A DNA stretch of 64,000 bases from Blasia pusilla (Eukaryota; Marchantiophyta; Marchantiopsida; Blasiales), in assembly GCA_050084515.1 (NCBI GenBank), contig CM114274.1:30752001-30816000 (forward strand). The letters run 5' to 3'. This document shows, one piece after another, positions 48,440 to 58,950 of the stretch (positions are counted from its first letter, which is position 1; each line of letters opens with the position of its first letter). Made by a program: the position numbers and the translations under genes. The notes under the pieces were generated by a model. It was not told the origin of the DNA. It saw nothing but the letters and a program-made list of their open reading frames with translations, and did not search any database.

Positions 48440-48995
48440 CCGAACCATGGAGCTGAGCTGAGAGAGTCCACAGTGAGGAAATATTTTCTGAAGCTCTTGA
48501 GCGCAGCTTCTGCAAGTGATAAGATCTGATGGAGCAGAAATTAATCAAAACCCAATGGAATTCTCTCTCTAAGGCCCTTTAATGATATGGAGAGTGTGTT
48601 TAGAGCTAAGTTGAGAGGAGCACAAACTAAAATACGACGTAGTTTCTCTCAAGCGCAGAAGGATCAGAGACGATCGAGCCCTCCAATCAAGCGGAGAATG
48701 GGTTTAGTGCTGAGATAAGAGCAGTACCAACTGAAATGCCACAAAATTTCTCTCCAACGCAGAAGGTTCTCAGAGAATCAATCCCCCTGATGAAATGATA
48801 TGGAGTGTGGCTTCAGTGCTGAGATGGGAACAGTAAAAACCAAAAAACCATTGGAATCTCTCTCGAGCGCAGAGGGGTCTCAAAGAATCAAGCCCTTCAA
48901 AATAAAACGGAGTGTGGCTTCACTGCTGAGATGAGAGGAGGACAAACTGAAATGCAATGGAATTTCCCACAGACTGCATCCCTTCAGTAAAATGG
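48440..48995. repeat. Minisatellite, about 105-110 bp, 4-5 imperfect copies
   Basis: Recurring blocks: TTTCTCTCnAnCGCAGAAGG (48645, 48750, 48858), GAGTGTGGCTTCAGTGCTGAG-like (48591, 48689, 48808, 48909) and AAACTGAAATGCAATGGAAT-like. The first copy is partial. Copies differ by 10-20% by eye. Confidence 0.8.
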
Positions 48996-49252
48996 ATTGT
49001 GGAGCGCTTCTATCTCACAGGAAGCTGGCGGGTGCAATGGGATGGCTCCACGACCTCAAGAGAGTGACGCCAAACGAGCGAGAGCAACACGAGGCCCACC
49101 ATCGCTCAGCGGAGCAGCAGCTGCAGCCACAACATATCTCTCACATGAACCCACATCCGAAAGGCAGCCAATCATCACTCCAGCAACAATCATGTATCCT
49201 AACAGTGGATGTGATCGAAACCAAATAGAATAGAAGGGGATGGGAAAACCAT

Positions 49253-50240
49253 TTAAAGGTAAGGTTTGATCACGCATGCTGCAGAACGTTTCTGAAGACC
49301 TTGTTGGCTTTCATTCATCACGTACTGTCCAGATGAGAGACAGATGACTCGGATGTACAAAATGCCAGTCTCTGCAGAATTAAAATTGTATTCTAGAACC
49401 CAACCGTCTCCATCGTCCAGACGTTGGAGGAAACTCACAAATGGACAAGTAGCGCTTTCCAATTCAAATGTGGAAGGAAACAAAACAGAGTCTGTTCCAT
49501 CGATCTTCACTCCAGAGGTTGGATCAACAAACAAGGCCAGCGTTGCAAAGTACTTGCCATCCCCTCGCCAACTCATTGGCATACCCCCAAGAGGAATAAG
49601 TCATGATCTGCTGCTTCCCTACATGTAATATTCTTCATAAGTGTCTCTCTATCTACAACAATGACGGTTTGGAGAGAGCCATCTCAACAACCATGGACAC
49701 ATTAGCAACCTCCCAACAAAACACAAGCCAGAGATACGTAATCACCAAACAAACCAAACATAAAGCTGAATGGGATTCCCAATCTGCCGAGATTTCCATG
49801 ACCAATTTGCCCTCATGTGCATAAAGAATGTGCATCTAGTGATTCATGAGTTCAATGCCTTGGAACACAAATCCATTTTGTCCTGAGAAGAGAGGAATGG
49901 AGGGCACTCATAGTTAAATACCTACCGGGGGGTTGATCAAGCGAGATTTCATAGAATACATCCCAATCTTGAGTCATCAGGAGGAGTTTTCCAGCCTGGT
50001 AGCCACAACGAGCAGCTCCCCATCCGAACTAAGAACCATAGACATAATACCTCCAGCCACAACCCCCACCAATTCAACCTCCTGAGAGGAAGGATTCAGC
50101 TGCGGAATATCCCCAGCAGCTGATGCCAATGCTAGAGCCACCTTTTCCAATAAAAATGTCATGCAAACCACTCTGTCTTCTTCTTTTAGAGAGGCAGTAG
50201 TAGCTCCCACACTGACGGGCTCTAACAACGAGATAGCACA
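49253..50240 (-). pseudogene. ELP1: Elongator complex subunit 1 (ELP1/IKI3) fragment
   Basis: The upstream part (49977-50228) reads SLKEEDRVVCMTFLLEKVAL, ALASAAGDIPQLNPSSQEVE and SSDGELLVVAT. After a one-base frame change it continues GKLLLMTQDWDVFYEISLDQ, a hallmark of plant ELP1 N-terminal WD40 propeller. Further on, after an apparent intron, 49253-49582 starts MPMSWRGDGKYFATL, the next ELP1 signature (ISWRGDGKYFATL), then diverges from the family. ELP1 scaffolds the Elongator tRNA-modification complex and is normally about 1,300 residues, so this is a small N-terminal piece. The frameshift and truncation mark it as a pseudogene. Confidence 0.65.
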
Positions 50241-50673
50241 TTGCTCCTAACACATACACTAAAGTTGACAATATGAGTAGGTGAAGGAACTGCATTTTTC
50301 TTCGCTTTCATATGCGACGATTCTTGCAGCACCTACGTCCTCTCAAAACTTGGAGCTGAATTTTCTCAATAAAGCATATCTGGCAATGCTCAAACGGCGC
50401 TCAAAATCCAACGACCTTCTGACCAAAGACAAAACCTTGGAGCCAATTGTGACTCTATTTCAAAACAAAGGGCCAAACTACAGCAATTCCTTTCCGCTGA
50501 CTCCCTTGCAGCGTCTTACTCTGCAACACCTTGCTTGCAACCATAAGCCAAGGAAGTTTGAATGCGAAACAGAGAAATATGATGAATGAGATGATTTATT
50601 TGATTCTGACGTATGATGGTGAGGCAGAGAAATTGGAGACGTGAACGAGGAGTCTATGGTAGCCAATTCAAAA

Positions 50674-50915
50674 GTTTGGAGATGTGAACTCAATATACCG
50701 TGTTGGAGTGCGGTGTGACAACTTGGAATATGTGATCGCAGTTATCCATGTGGGATTTGGTGGAGGCAGTTTCGGAGAAGTGATCTCAAATCCATGGAGG
50801 AATGTGTGGTAAGGGTTTCAGTAATGTGATCTCAGTAATCCATCCCTCCAGGAATAAGAGGTGACAGTTTCGGAGATGCGAACTCAGAAATGCATGGTTA
50901 CTATTACCGTGAGTG
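50674..50915. repeat. Minisatellite, about 46-52 bp x 5
   Basis: GTTTCGGAGATGTGATCTCA-like units start at 50674, 50720, 50769, 50815 and 50867, each followed by 'AnTCCATGG'-like sequence. Confidence 0.75.
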
Positions 50916-50997
50916 ACGGACACCACGGCTCTCATCAACAGAGAAGGAAATTCCTCAGTACTCAAAATGAAACACACGTCCGCAATTCTAAAAAATG

Positions 50998-51291
50998 TTA
51001 ATCTGGACTAAAAAAAACGACGCATTGCCGAAAGTACAATCTTTGTAGAACTTGTTCCCATGCAACCCTGCAAGACGCGCGCGCTGTATAGAAAGGCGTG
51101 CCACGAGAACGGAATTTTGGGGCATGTTTTGCGAAATAAGTCGGGGTCGCGAGCGTAATCATGACACAGATTACAGATCGAGCTTCAATCTTAGCAACAC
51201 CTTCTGACAGAGTTCCAGCAAACAAAGTGACCAAATCGGCGTCCTCTTGAGAGAGACAGAGATCAAAAGAGATGAGTACTCTTACACTCAA
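50998..51291 (-). CDS. Unrecognised 97-aa ORF
   Basis: ATG-started frame, MSVRVLISFDLCLSQEDADL, TLFAGTLSEGVAKIEARSVI. No family recognised and no clear promoter. Weak candidate only. Confidence 0.2.
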   Translation of the reverse strand: MSVRVLISFDLCLSQEDADLVTLFAGTLSEGVAKIEARSVICVMITLATPTYFAKHAPKFRSRGTPFYTARASCRVAWEQVLQRLYFRQCVVFFSPD

Positions 51292-51299
51292 TTCAATGT

Positions 51300-52010
51300 C
51301 TGCTAGCTCTGCAGATTTGAGGCTGTAAATTCAAAATTCAACGCGGCTATGGGCTGCAGATTTGGAGCATCACATTCAAAAATTCGACGCAGGTACATAT
51401 TAGGAACGAAATAGAAATCGTACTCGAATCCTCCTCCCGTGTTCCCCTCTTCCTTCTTGAAGGTAGAAAACATCGAGAGAGTAAAAAATATTTATCTACA
51501 GTCCAAAAGCCTCGAATGTCGGTCGAACTTATGTAGGTGTCTAAACGTAACAGTTGCACCTATTCATAACAAGTGTCCGCGCATGGCGTCCAATGGTTAC
51601 TTGACATATTTCCCGGATTGATGCCAACCAGGACGCGATGCACAAATTAGGCCGAGATCAAATCCAGAAAAACTAGCAGATTGGAAAGAAAACTGAAACC
51701 ATATTAGAGATCAAAGTGCTAAAAAACTGCTCGGAGGCTTCACTTCTTTTAGCTTCCCCTATTTCATTTCATTTCCTGCTCCGTTAATAGTATAGATAGA
51801 TGCCACTTCACAACTTTGAAAAATAAAAACTAATTGGCTTAGGGGCTTGCAATAGTTGTATTTTAAAATTTAACTAGACCATTTTGTATTTATGAAAGGA
51901 GACTACTTTCTTAAAATTGGATTAGAACAGTTCTTATTTTTTTCATATTCATATATCTTGACTCGTGAAAAACGGAGAAAATTTTGGATATGGAGACGGG
52001 GCTTTAGATC
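51300..52010. other. Intergenic, AT-rich towards the right
   Basis: No feature supported. Confidence 0.4.
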
Positions 52011-52018
52011 GTAGTGCG

Positions 52019-52081
52019 CGTCGATGAATAGTTCGTCTTTCATGTGGAAGTCACACATGAAAGACGAATTACTCATCGACG
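52019..52081. repeat. 28-bp near-perfect hairpin
   Basis: Arms 52019-52046 and 52054-52081 pair at 26 of 28 positions around a 7-base loop. The inner 15 bp (TTCGTCTTTCATGTG / CACATGAAAGACGAA) are perfect. Confidence 0.9.
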
Positions 52082-52645
52082 TCATGAGATCGGATGTCAA
52101 CGAGACGGTTCCAAACGATATAATCGATCGTTAGAGGAACCTAAAAATTCATCCAGACTTCGACTGGTCTCATGCGTGAATAGTTGTTCTGACCTCAGAA
52201 TAGTCTCTGCATGGCTAGACTATCGGATTCCATCTCTGCAAACCTGAAGATGTACTTCTTGCGAACGTAGCAAGTGCTGCATCAGGTGATCCAAATCTGA
52301 GAGGGAAGTTTTCCGAGAGCAACTTGCGAGGATCGCGAGATCAGGAGTGCATCTTGGACTCCAAATCATAAATTCATACTGAATTCGCCAATTTCCGACT
52401 GAGGCCGGTGAGACTTGCAGACTTTTGCGCTTGGACGCACCTTTGACCCCAAATCCTACGTTGATACTGTATTGGAAATGGCGTCCATCCGAACACATCA
52501 TCACACACACCTTATCACATCACATGCTCGCTGATGGACAGTCCCATGAGAGTTTCGACCGAAAACAAGAGCTTGTGGGGGAGGGGCCCGTCTAAATTTG
52601 AAGCACTCCTTTATTAGGATAGTAGAGAACAAACAGTACAAAGTT
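52082..52645. other. Intergenic, possible old duplication
   Basis: Two segments (near 52360 and 52450) share 'CCAAATC' followed by 'TTGATACTG' or 'TTCATACTG' and similar context. No convincing gene. Confidence 0.35.
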
Positions 52646-52863
52646 CAGTCAGCTTCCCGGTAGGGAACGCTTGCAGATTGAAGCTTGGCACGAGCAGCAA
52701 CCACTTGATTGATCAGCTCGGCGAGCACATGGGACATGGGACAGGCATTTCACCCGACCAGTAATGCCGCATTCGAGTTCAAAGAGTGCTTCCGAAACCT
52801 GTCGTAGATCAGCCGGTGCTCATTGACGAAGCCATGATGGTCGTTCAGCACCTCATCAGCCAT
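52646..52863 (-). pseudogene. Small ORF of 72 codons with one in-frame TGA
   Basis: From ATG (52861-52863) the frame reads MADEVLNDHHGFVNEHRLIY, DRFRKHSLNSNAALLVG, a TGA, then ACPMSHVLAELINQVVAARA to a second TGA at 52646-52648. GC-rich like the neighbouring cysteine-rich gene (180 bp away, same strand) and unlike the AT-rich surroundings. Family not recognised. It may be a broken small gene, a domain fragment, or two exons. Confidence 0.35.
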
Positions 52864-53042
52864 GATCCACGCGAGAAAACCAAAGAAAAAACGCAAAACT
52901 CACTCGCACGCTAAACAGTTCTTCTTACGGAGGTGGTAAGATTGAAGAGGAGGTGGGAGGACTTGAACATCTTACGGAGGTCGTAAGATTACTTCGCGAC
53001 TCTCGCATGGAGCGTCGCTTTGTTCAGTCAGCTAGGTTCGGT

Positions 53043-53876
53043 TCAAGGTACGACCTGCTTGATGCGGTCGTTCTGCGACTGGCAGGATCCGACAGGGTGG
53101 ATCTCGTAAATCATCCCTTCGTTCTGATAGTTCAGCTTGCCTCCAACAATACGGCGGCCATTCTCCAACTTCACACATTGCGAGAGGATGATGTCCAGAG
53201 CCTGACCGACAGTCCCCTGGCAGGAGTGGCATTCATCGAATTTCCCGCACATGCTGACTGCGGCATCCCCGGCTTCGTGCAGAATGGTGCAGCCGTTGTC
53301 GCTGTTTTGAGCGGTCTGGCAGCACTTCCCGTTCTGAAGTGTTCTGATGTGATCCACTGCGCTCTTGGCGTCTTCGATGCTGGGGCTACCCTCCGGGTAA
53401 CTGCACTCCGCATCGTTCTGGCCATTCAGGCCTCGGCGGTCGGAAGGTGCGAGTCGGTACAACCAGCCTTTGTATTCCAGGTCACCCTCGGTGCGGCGGA
53501 CACCGTTTTCGTCGTTCTGAACGCATTGGGAGAGGATGATGTTCGTGTACTCCCCGGCTTGAGATTTGCAGTCGACGCATTCACGGAAAGGGCCGCATAG
53601 AACGGCGGAGGCCGTTTTGTGGGTGAAGAGTGTGTGGCAACCTCCGGGTCTCATAGTGTCCTGGCAGCATTTATCCGGCGATTCTGTACGCAGCCATTGG
53701 ACTACGCGCAGGGCGTCTTCCGTGCTGGGACTGTTCTCCGCCAACTGGCGGCATTTCACATGTTCCCACGGTTCATCGCGCATCCAACTGGCGCTAGCCG
53801 GTGCCGCAGCGAAAACCGTGGCCAGAAGCGCCACCGCTGCGATGGCGCACAAGGATACCATCTTCTTCACGGCCAT
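53043..53876 (-). CDS. Secreted cysteine-rich protein with two tandem homologous domains (277 aa)
   Basis: A signal peptide (residues 1-30, basic start then VSLCAIAAVALLATVFAAAPASA) precedes two related domains. Cysteines fall at 42, 70, 71, 80, 94, 100, 103, 118 and again at 158, 185, 186, 196, 210, 216, 219, 234, plus 265. The spacing is nearly identical in both. Shared signatures are SPSxEDA, KCCQ, CGxFxEC..C, IILSQCV, and a GG/GD-L-Y segment ending each domain. The product is probably extracellular and disulfide-stabilised. I cannot name the family; the design recalls small antimicrobial or effector-like secreted proteins. Intronless and GC-rich against AT-rich flanks. The ATG at 53874-53876 is the only start giving the signal peptide. 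It looks intact. Confidence 0.8.
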   Translation of the reverse strand: MAVKKMVSLCAIAAVALLATVFAAAPASASWMRDEPWEHVKCRQLAENSPSTEDALRVVQWLRTESPDKCCQDTMRPGGCHTLFTHKTASAVLCGPFRECVDCKSQAGEYTNIILSQCVQNDENGVRRTEGDLEYKGWLYRLAPSDRRGLNGQNDAECSYPEGSPSIEDAKSAVDHIRTLQNGKCCQTAQNSDNGCTILHEAGDAAVSMCGKFDECHSCQGTVGQALDIILSQCVKLENGRRIVGGKLNYQNEGMIYEIHPVGSCQSQNDRIKQVVP

Positions 53877-54814
53877 GACGTTTTCCTTCCTTCCTTCTTT
53901 CTTTCTGCGATTGCATGCAAATTAACGCGATTTCGTCAGAGGAGAATTGCTCCGTCCCCTATGGACCGATAATCTAAGTCCTGACAAACAAATGCACTGA
54001 ATCTACCGTAAGCAGCGCTCCGAGGCGAGCGAGTGGCGCTTCCTCGCTCTCCGGAGCAGATACTGACGACGTGAGACGCGATCGGCTGCAGGTCTTGAAG
54101 CTATAATTAACGCCTGATTGTTGGAGGCAACATCCCTATCAATCACACGAATTAAGTCGCTGGAAGAATAGCATGCAGCTGTGTGAGAACCCGGATCCGA
54201 CCGAACCACGTGACATCTTTGTCGACGGTGGAGACCGGCTCTAGCCGTTGTAGCACGAGAATAACCAGAACGTGCAAGCATCTCGACGGTGGAAACCGAG
54301 CTGAGCTGACAATCTAATTATTCCGCCGATTACACAACATCTTCTCGGAAAGTCGCAATCCTGAATGATCCCCGGCATGCACGAAGTATTCGAACCATTC
54401 TCCCATTTACCCCTCCCAATTCCATCAATCCCAGACTTCAGACGCGCTTATCTATCTGAATGGTGGTTAGTGAGCTCCACGGGTCCAGCAGGGCACACAA
54501 CGGGTTAGTACTTCAGCGGAGAACATAGTTTCACAGAAAGGAGAAAACCACATCACACCCTCCCTTAAACTATCCAGAGAAGCGGATCCTGGACATGCTC
54601 GGCATTCAATCTTCGTTGGTTGGACTCGAGCTCAGGCACACATCCAGCGTGCATGCGAGTCTCGTGCAATTCCGAGCTTCTACATCTCTGTTGAGTGAAG
54701 TTCAGCGAGCTCACCGAGCTCCGCGCAAGACGATCCGATGGAGAAAACTGCAGCGGTCGGAATGACGACGCGGCTACCAGTCGCTGCGAATGCTCGAATG
54801 GCTTGAGCCGTGGG

Positions 54815-54822
54815 TATTTATA
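54815..54822 (-). promoter_or_regulatory. TATA box, minus strand
   Basis: CTATAAATACCC on the minus strand, preceded 25 bases upstream by a CACGTG box. It would start a transcript near 54790 heading toward the cysteine-rich gene 0.9 kb away. That would need a long leader or a leader intron; a possible acceptor GCAATCGCAG lies about 30 bases before the ATG. The link is inferred. Confidence 0.55.
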
Positions 54823-54845
54823 GCCTGTGCCGTCTCGGATCGCCG

Positions 54846-54852
54846 ACACGTG
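54846..54852 (-). promoter_or_regulatory. G-box/ABRE
   Basis: TTCACGTGTCGG on the minus strand (CACGTG at 54847-54852) matches the ABA-response element core ACGTGTC and lies just upstream of the TATA box. Confidence 0.5.
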
Positions 54853-55002
54853 AAGTCTCTTTTGTAATTCTTTTTAATAAAACAGAACCAAGAGTCAATT
54901 TCTGCGGCGCGGCCCTGTTCCATGCTGGTAATTTTTCCCTAGAGCCCCCCAATCGTAACCTTGGAGCTTGTTAAGGCTCATGCGCAGCGAGTTATCGTGT
55001 TC

Positions 55003-55008
55003 CACGTG
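55003..55008 (-). promoter_or_regulatory. Second G-box
   Basis: CCACACGTGGAAC on the minus strand, about 180 bases upstream of the TATA box. Paired ABREs are common in stress-inducible plant promoters. Inferred from sequence only. Confidence 0.4.
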
Positions 55009-55029
55009 TGGGAAAAAGGTGCTCTATGG

Positions 55030-56780
55030 AAAAAAATTGACATGTAACAAAAACCTAACCCGGGAAAAATTTTCGTGACTGTAAATTATGAAAAATAGTA
55101 TCCTAATTAACGAAGAATGTTATTTGTAATTAAAATTGCATCTATTTTCTTAAAGTTGGAATTCAAAGATTTGTTTGAAATTCTTCGATGCTCTTTTTTC
55201 CTCTCAATCTAAAGAAATTATGTTATCTTGGAGGTGAGCATATCTTAGTTACCTTCCATCAGGTTAGAATTTAAGCACAATCATTTTTTTTCTTGCAAGT
55301 AGACATAGATTACAATGAATAGAAGGTATTGGCACTAAAATACCCATGCGATGCAATGGTGTTGATTATCATGTTTCTTGATTTATCCACACCAATGTTG
55401 AGCGTGTGAAAGTCCAAATTTGGAGTGTGATAATATTCATGGTGAATTTGGAGGCTAAATTGAAGGATGAGCTCCAAGGCAAGTCAAGAACCAAGAGCAA
55501 GTTCTGGGGAGTTTTTCCATGGGAACCCGTATTTCATAGTTGGGAACGGTACAACTGGATTTTGAACGACTTTTTTCAGATACCCCATTCAAAGAAAACC
55601 CCCATTGCTTGCCAATTTTTTACGACCAGTTTTAAACGATGTTTCTTATTTTAATTGACTATAATCTTTATTATTATTGGAGAGTGCCTTCTTGATTTGC
55701 AAACACCTCTCTGTCTATGTACAAAGCATCATTAGTCCCTTCAGTGCCTTCACGTGTCATACACTAGCAAACGCTCTTCAAACACTCTTTTATTTCCCGT
55801 GCATTGTACGTGCACCTTACTAGTTACTCATAACATGGATCTTCCCCATCATTGACCTAGAGAGGTACCAAATAATGATGAATGTGAATGCGATTTGGAT
55901 ATCAATTAAAAAGGTCAAAGGGAGAAAAATCGAGCAGCAATAGGGTGGCCTCTCTATTGGATGAATACTTCTTGGTAAGTTCTTGCCGATAGACTTCTTA
56001 TACTCCATCTTTGTTACAATTATAGACCTAGTTTCTCCAACTTGAGGGAGGGAATGCATAGTTTGAAATTCCAAGTATACACATAAATGTTAATGTAGGG
56101 AAGATTTGAAGATAAAAATTTCCTTCAGCCAAAGAACCAAAGAAGGGAAGAACATGGGATGCCACAAAAACCTTGATCATGACCTTGTTGAAACTTGGGC
56201 ACTTTATTATTTCAAAAATTATGGCAAATATTATGGCACCTACGTGCCAGTAGTACATAGTACCCTATGACAATGAGCAAACGAGGGTCCCCACATAAGT
56301 GTCTTAACACCCCTAGAAACCATTTTATAAGTCTTGTATTTTGTATACCTTAGACCAAAGATGTTTAGTTCCATGTGAGTCCAACCTTCTTACTTTAGAA
56401 ATACTCTAGGTGGAGGGTCCAAGGAGGGATAGGGCCGGCCAACACCCCCATGGCTTGATGTGGCTCTGTTTTAGGCTTATCTAGTGCTCTCTATGAGCAA
56501 CGGCTTTGGAATCTTGAATCAATGGGGTGAGTTGGAACATACTTTTTGCATTGATTTGAAAATAAGATCTGATGTATGTGTGTTGTTAAGAAGAAATGTG
56601 CATGGGATCATGACACAAAGTTGATTATAAATACAATAAGCCTAAGATCAACTCTAACCTTAGATCACATCATGACATCAATTACTAACAAAGACACCGT
56701 CTCAAATTTACCCTTGACAATTTAGAAAAAAAAATCTGAATAATGGGCTGCATGTGTGGCTTTTCATTTATATGATAAAA
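55030..56780. other. Intergenic, AT-rich
   Basis: Several short frames but none with recognised content. Confidence 0.4.
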
Positions 56781-56786
56781 GTTTAT

Positions 56787-56814
56787 CATGGAAAGAGGAC
56801 ATCCTCTTTCCATG
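56787..56814. repeat. 13-bp perfect palindrome with a 2-base loop
   Basis: CATGGAAAGAGGA (56787-56799) and its reverse complement (56802-56814) flank CA. Confidence 0.9.
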
Positions 56815-57004
56815 GTTTATGGTCATGTGTCCTTATCCTGAAGGATAGCTAGGGTGGTACAACTATTACTATAAGTCAAGGGCCTATATTGTTTTGTCAC
56901 ATCCATATCATTCTATTGAATCACTTCATTAGGGATACTTGTTTCTACCGTCGTTGTGAGACAAAAAAGGATTTGAGTCCCCAAATGTGTGGGATTAGGA
57001 GCAT

Positions 57005-57592
57005 TGTCGTGCGCATACACATCGCTGTCATCGAACACACACACAATCACGTACGATCCCATGCTAACTCATGGCATCCAAACAACGAGACAAGAAGTAC
57101 CAAAATATCTCCAATCTCTCTAAAAGGTGTGCACTCTCTCTCTCATGTCAAACCAAACCCACTCTCCTAATGAGAGGCTTGGGTTACATTCACAAGGCAA
57201 AGAATCATAGCTCCGCCGCCTCATGCCAAGAGGTTCAACAAAGAGGAAATGAACTCTCAAGCTCTCTCTCCTTGGGATATATACCCCTCCCCTCTCCCAA
57301 GCTCTCTCCATGGTAACCTATTCTCCCAAGTCACCTCCTTGGCTCTTGACCTGATGTAGGAGGTCAAGGGCCACTTACCAAAAATAGACAGTCGATCATA
57401 TACTGAAAATGGTACTTATCTAAAATAGTAAGTTCTTCAATATGGCTCCAAATGAGCCAAAACGAAGGGGAAACCTGCTCTCTCAGGTTTCCCGGGGCCT
57501 CAGCAGGTCATCCTCGACCTCCTATGCCTATCCTCCACTACTCTTGAAGACGCTCTACTAGATCTCACCGATCTATTCTAAATGACGTGACA
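57005..57592 (-). repeat. Solo LTR of the methyltransferase-type Gypsy family (588 bp)
   Basis: TGTCGTGCGCATACACATCG..AATGACGTGACA, matching the LTRs at 36 and 43 kb over most of its length. No internal sequence on either side. Neighbouring 5 bp (AGCAT and ACATG) do not match. A short duplication of its end (GATCTATCCTAAAGGACGTGA) follows. Confidence 0.75.
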
Positions 57593-57889
57593 ACATGGAT
57601 CTATCCTAAAGGACGTGAAAGTTTACTTTTTAAAGCTCTTTAATATTAGAATGAATGAAAGTCACCAATGATAAACGAATGAGATTAGTTTGCAGTGGGT
57701 TCTTTTCTTTCTAAGCGATTTTGATCTTTGATCTATAAAGTCTTAAATCTATATACCTATATTAAAAAAAATACCAAGACATAACACCCACCAAACTATA
57801 TATAATATCCACTTTCTTATAAAGAAAACTCTCAAAAGGGGACAAAGAAAGGTAATAACATCTCTAAAGAGGAGTCAAAAAATGCATCA

Positions 57890-58935
57890 TGAAATGCAAA
57901 AAGAAAATGGCAACTAGCCAACACAAACACCAACTCAATGACCTACACAATTCATAGTCTGAAACTAGTGGTTGGTCAGACATGAACAAATGATGAGACG
58001 AGCGACCGCCCACCACCTCCGCACGGCGTATCAATGCCAAGGCGTGTGTACGTTGTAAGGCCACTAAGATGCATTGCCAAAAATAAGTAGTCACTATAGA
58101 GAGAGAAGGACTACAAGAAGGGCCAATTTGATGATTCTCGAGAGAGTGGTGAGCACATGTTTTCAGGAAAGTATCAAAAGACACAAATAAATGACCAAAT
58201 ACTGTGAGAAAACAAAAAGTGACAAAATCACTAAAATCTATTACAAAACTTGGAGATACAAAGTGGCCTAGTCCGTCCATGCGCTCGCAAAAGAGCTTCG
58301 ATAGAACCTGAACATGGAGATAACTTGACATACGAGAATGCGCTACCACTGCGGCTCTGGACTATTTTACTACTCGGGAAATTAGGGTTTTTTTACCTAT
58401 TTTTCTTTGTTTCTATTAATAGAAAAAAAATTCCGAACGTTGCGCCCCCGAACAATGTAGGGTTAGATAATCCTAGTAATACTACTCCATAAACCACCTA
58501 CGTCATATTACTATGACTCCTCCGACGTCTAAGTCAGAACCATGAATCTAGGCTTATCCTCATACAAGGGGGCCGATCGGATTAATGGTGCTTAGAGAAG
58601 TGGATGTTGAGAATCCAATAAATACTCCCACTGCAAAAGGAATACATCCATCAGTCGCAAGCCTCACAACATAACTTAACTCCTTGATTCTTGTTGCTCC
58701 TTCGGCCGCTGAACCTTTGGTATGTGCGGCTCGACACACCAAGTCAAAACGTGTTGGATCAGCAACCACCACATCACCTAGTGTCCGGAATTCACCTCCA
58801 GAAATAACAAGATCAACTCTCCAATGACAGGTTTCTTGTGTGGTTGAAGGTAGGACATGGAACTGCTATTGCCCAACGGTGTACCCTGCAATACGAGCCA
58901 CCCATGCTACCACCTTTCTAATAACATCATGTGTG
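57890..58935 (-). pseudogene. LINE-like retroelement ORF, C-terminal fragment, split by a solo LTR
   Basis: The part right of the solo LTR reads WRVDLVISGGEFRTLGDVVV, ADPTRFDLVCRAAHTKGSAA and ATDGCIPFAVGVF. The frame resumes left of it with VFGHLFVSFDTFLKTCAHHS and VALQRTHALALIRRAE. Together they look like the C-terminal region found after RT in some plant non-LTR ORFs, with an RVDLV..DVVxADPTR motif that could be a nuclease-like strand. Family assignment is from memory and tentative. The continuity across the insertion is direct. Confidence 0.5.
58203..58620 (-). repeat. Solo Copia LTR with perfect 5-bp target duplication
   Basis: TGTGAGAAAAC..GAATCCAATA (418 bp) is the same family as 5242-5694 and 9812-10225. 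AATAC lies at 58198-58202 and again at 58621-58625. The last base pair is TA instead of CA. Inserted in the LINE-like frame. Confidence 0.92.
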
Positions 58936-58950
58936 GCCCTTCGTTCTCCA

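Noticed and set aside
47937-48548. Overlapping short frames on both strands
   Set aside because: No motif, overlapping in conflicting frames, in a repeat-containing stretch.
52953-53972. Plus-strand frames of 215, 119 and 117 codons over the cysteine-rich gene
   Set aside because: They are antisense shadows of a GC-rich gene with signal peptide and duplicated cysteine pattern on the minus strand.
54565-54849. 94-codon minus frame
   Set aside because: Its start lies upstream of the TATA box, so it would not be in the transcript; composition is not protein-like.
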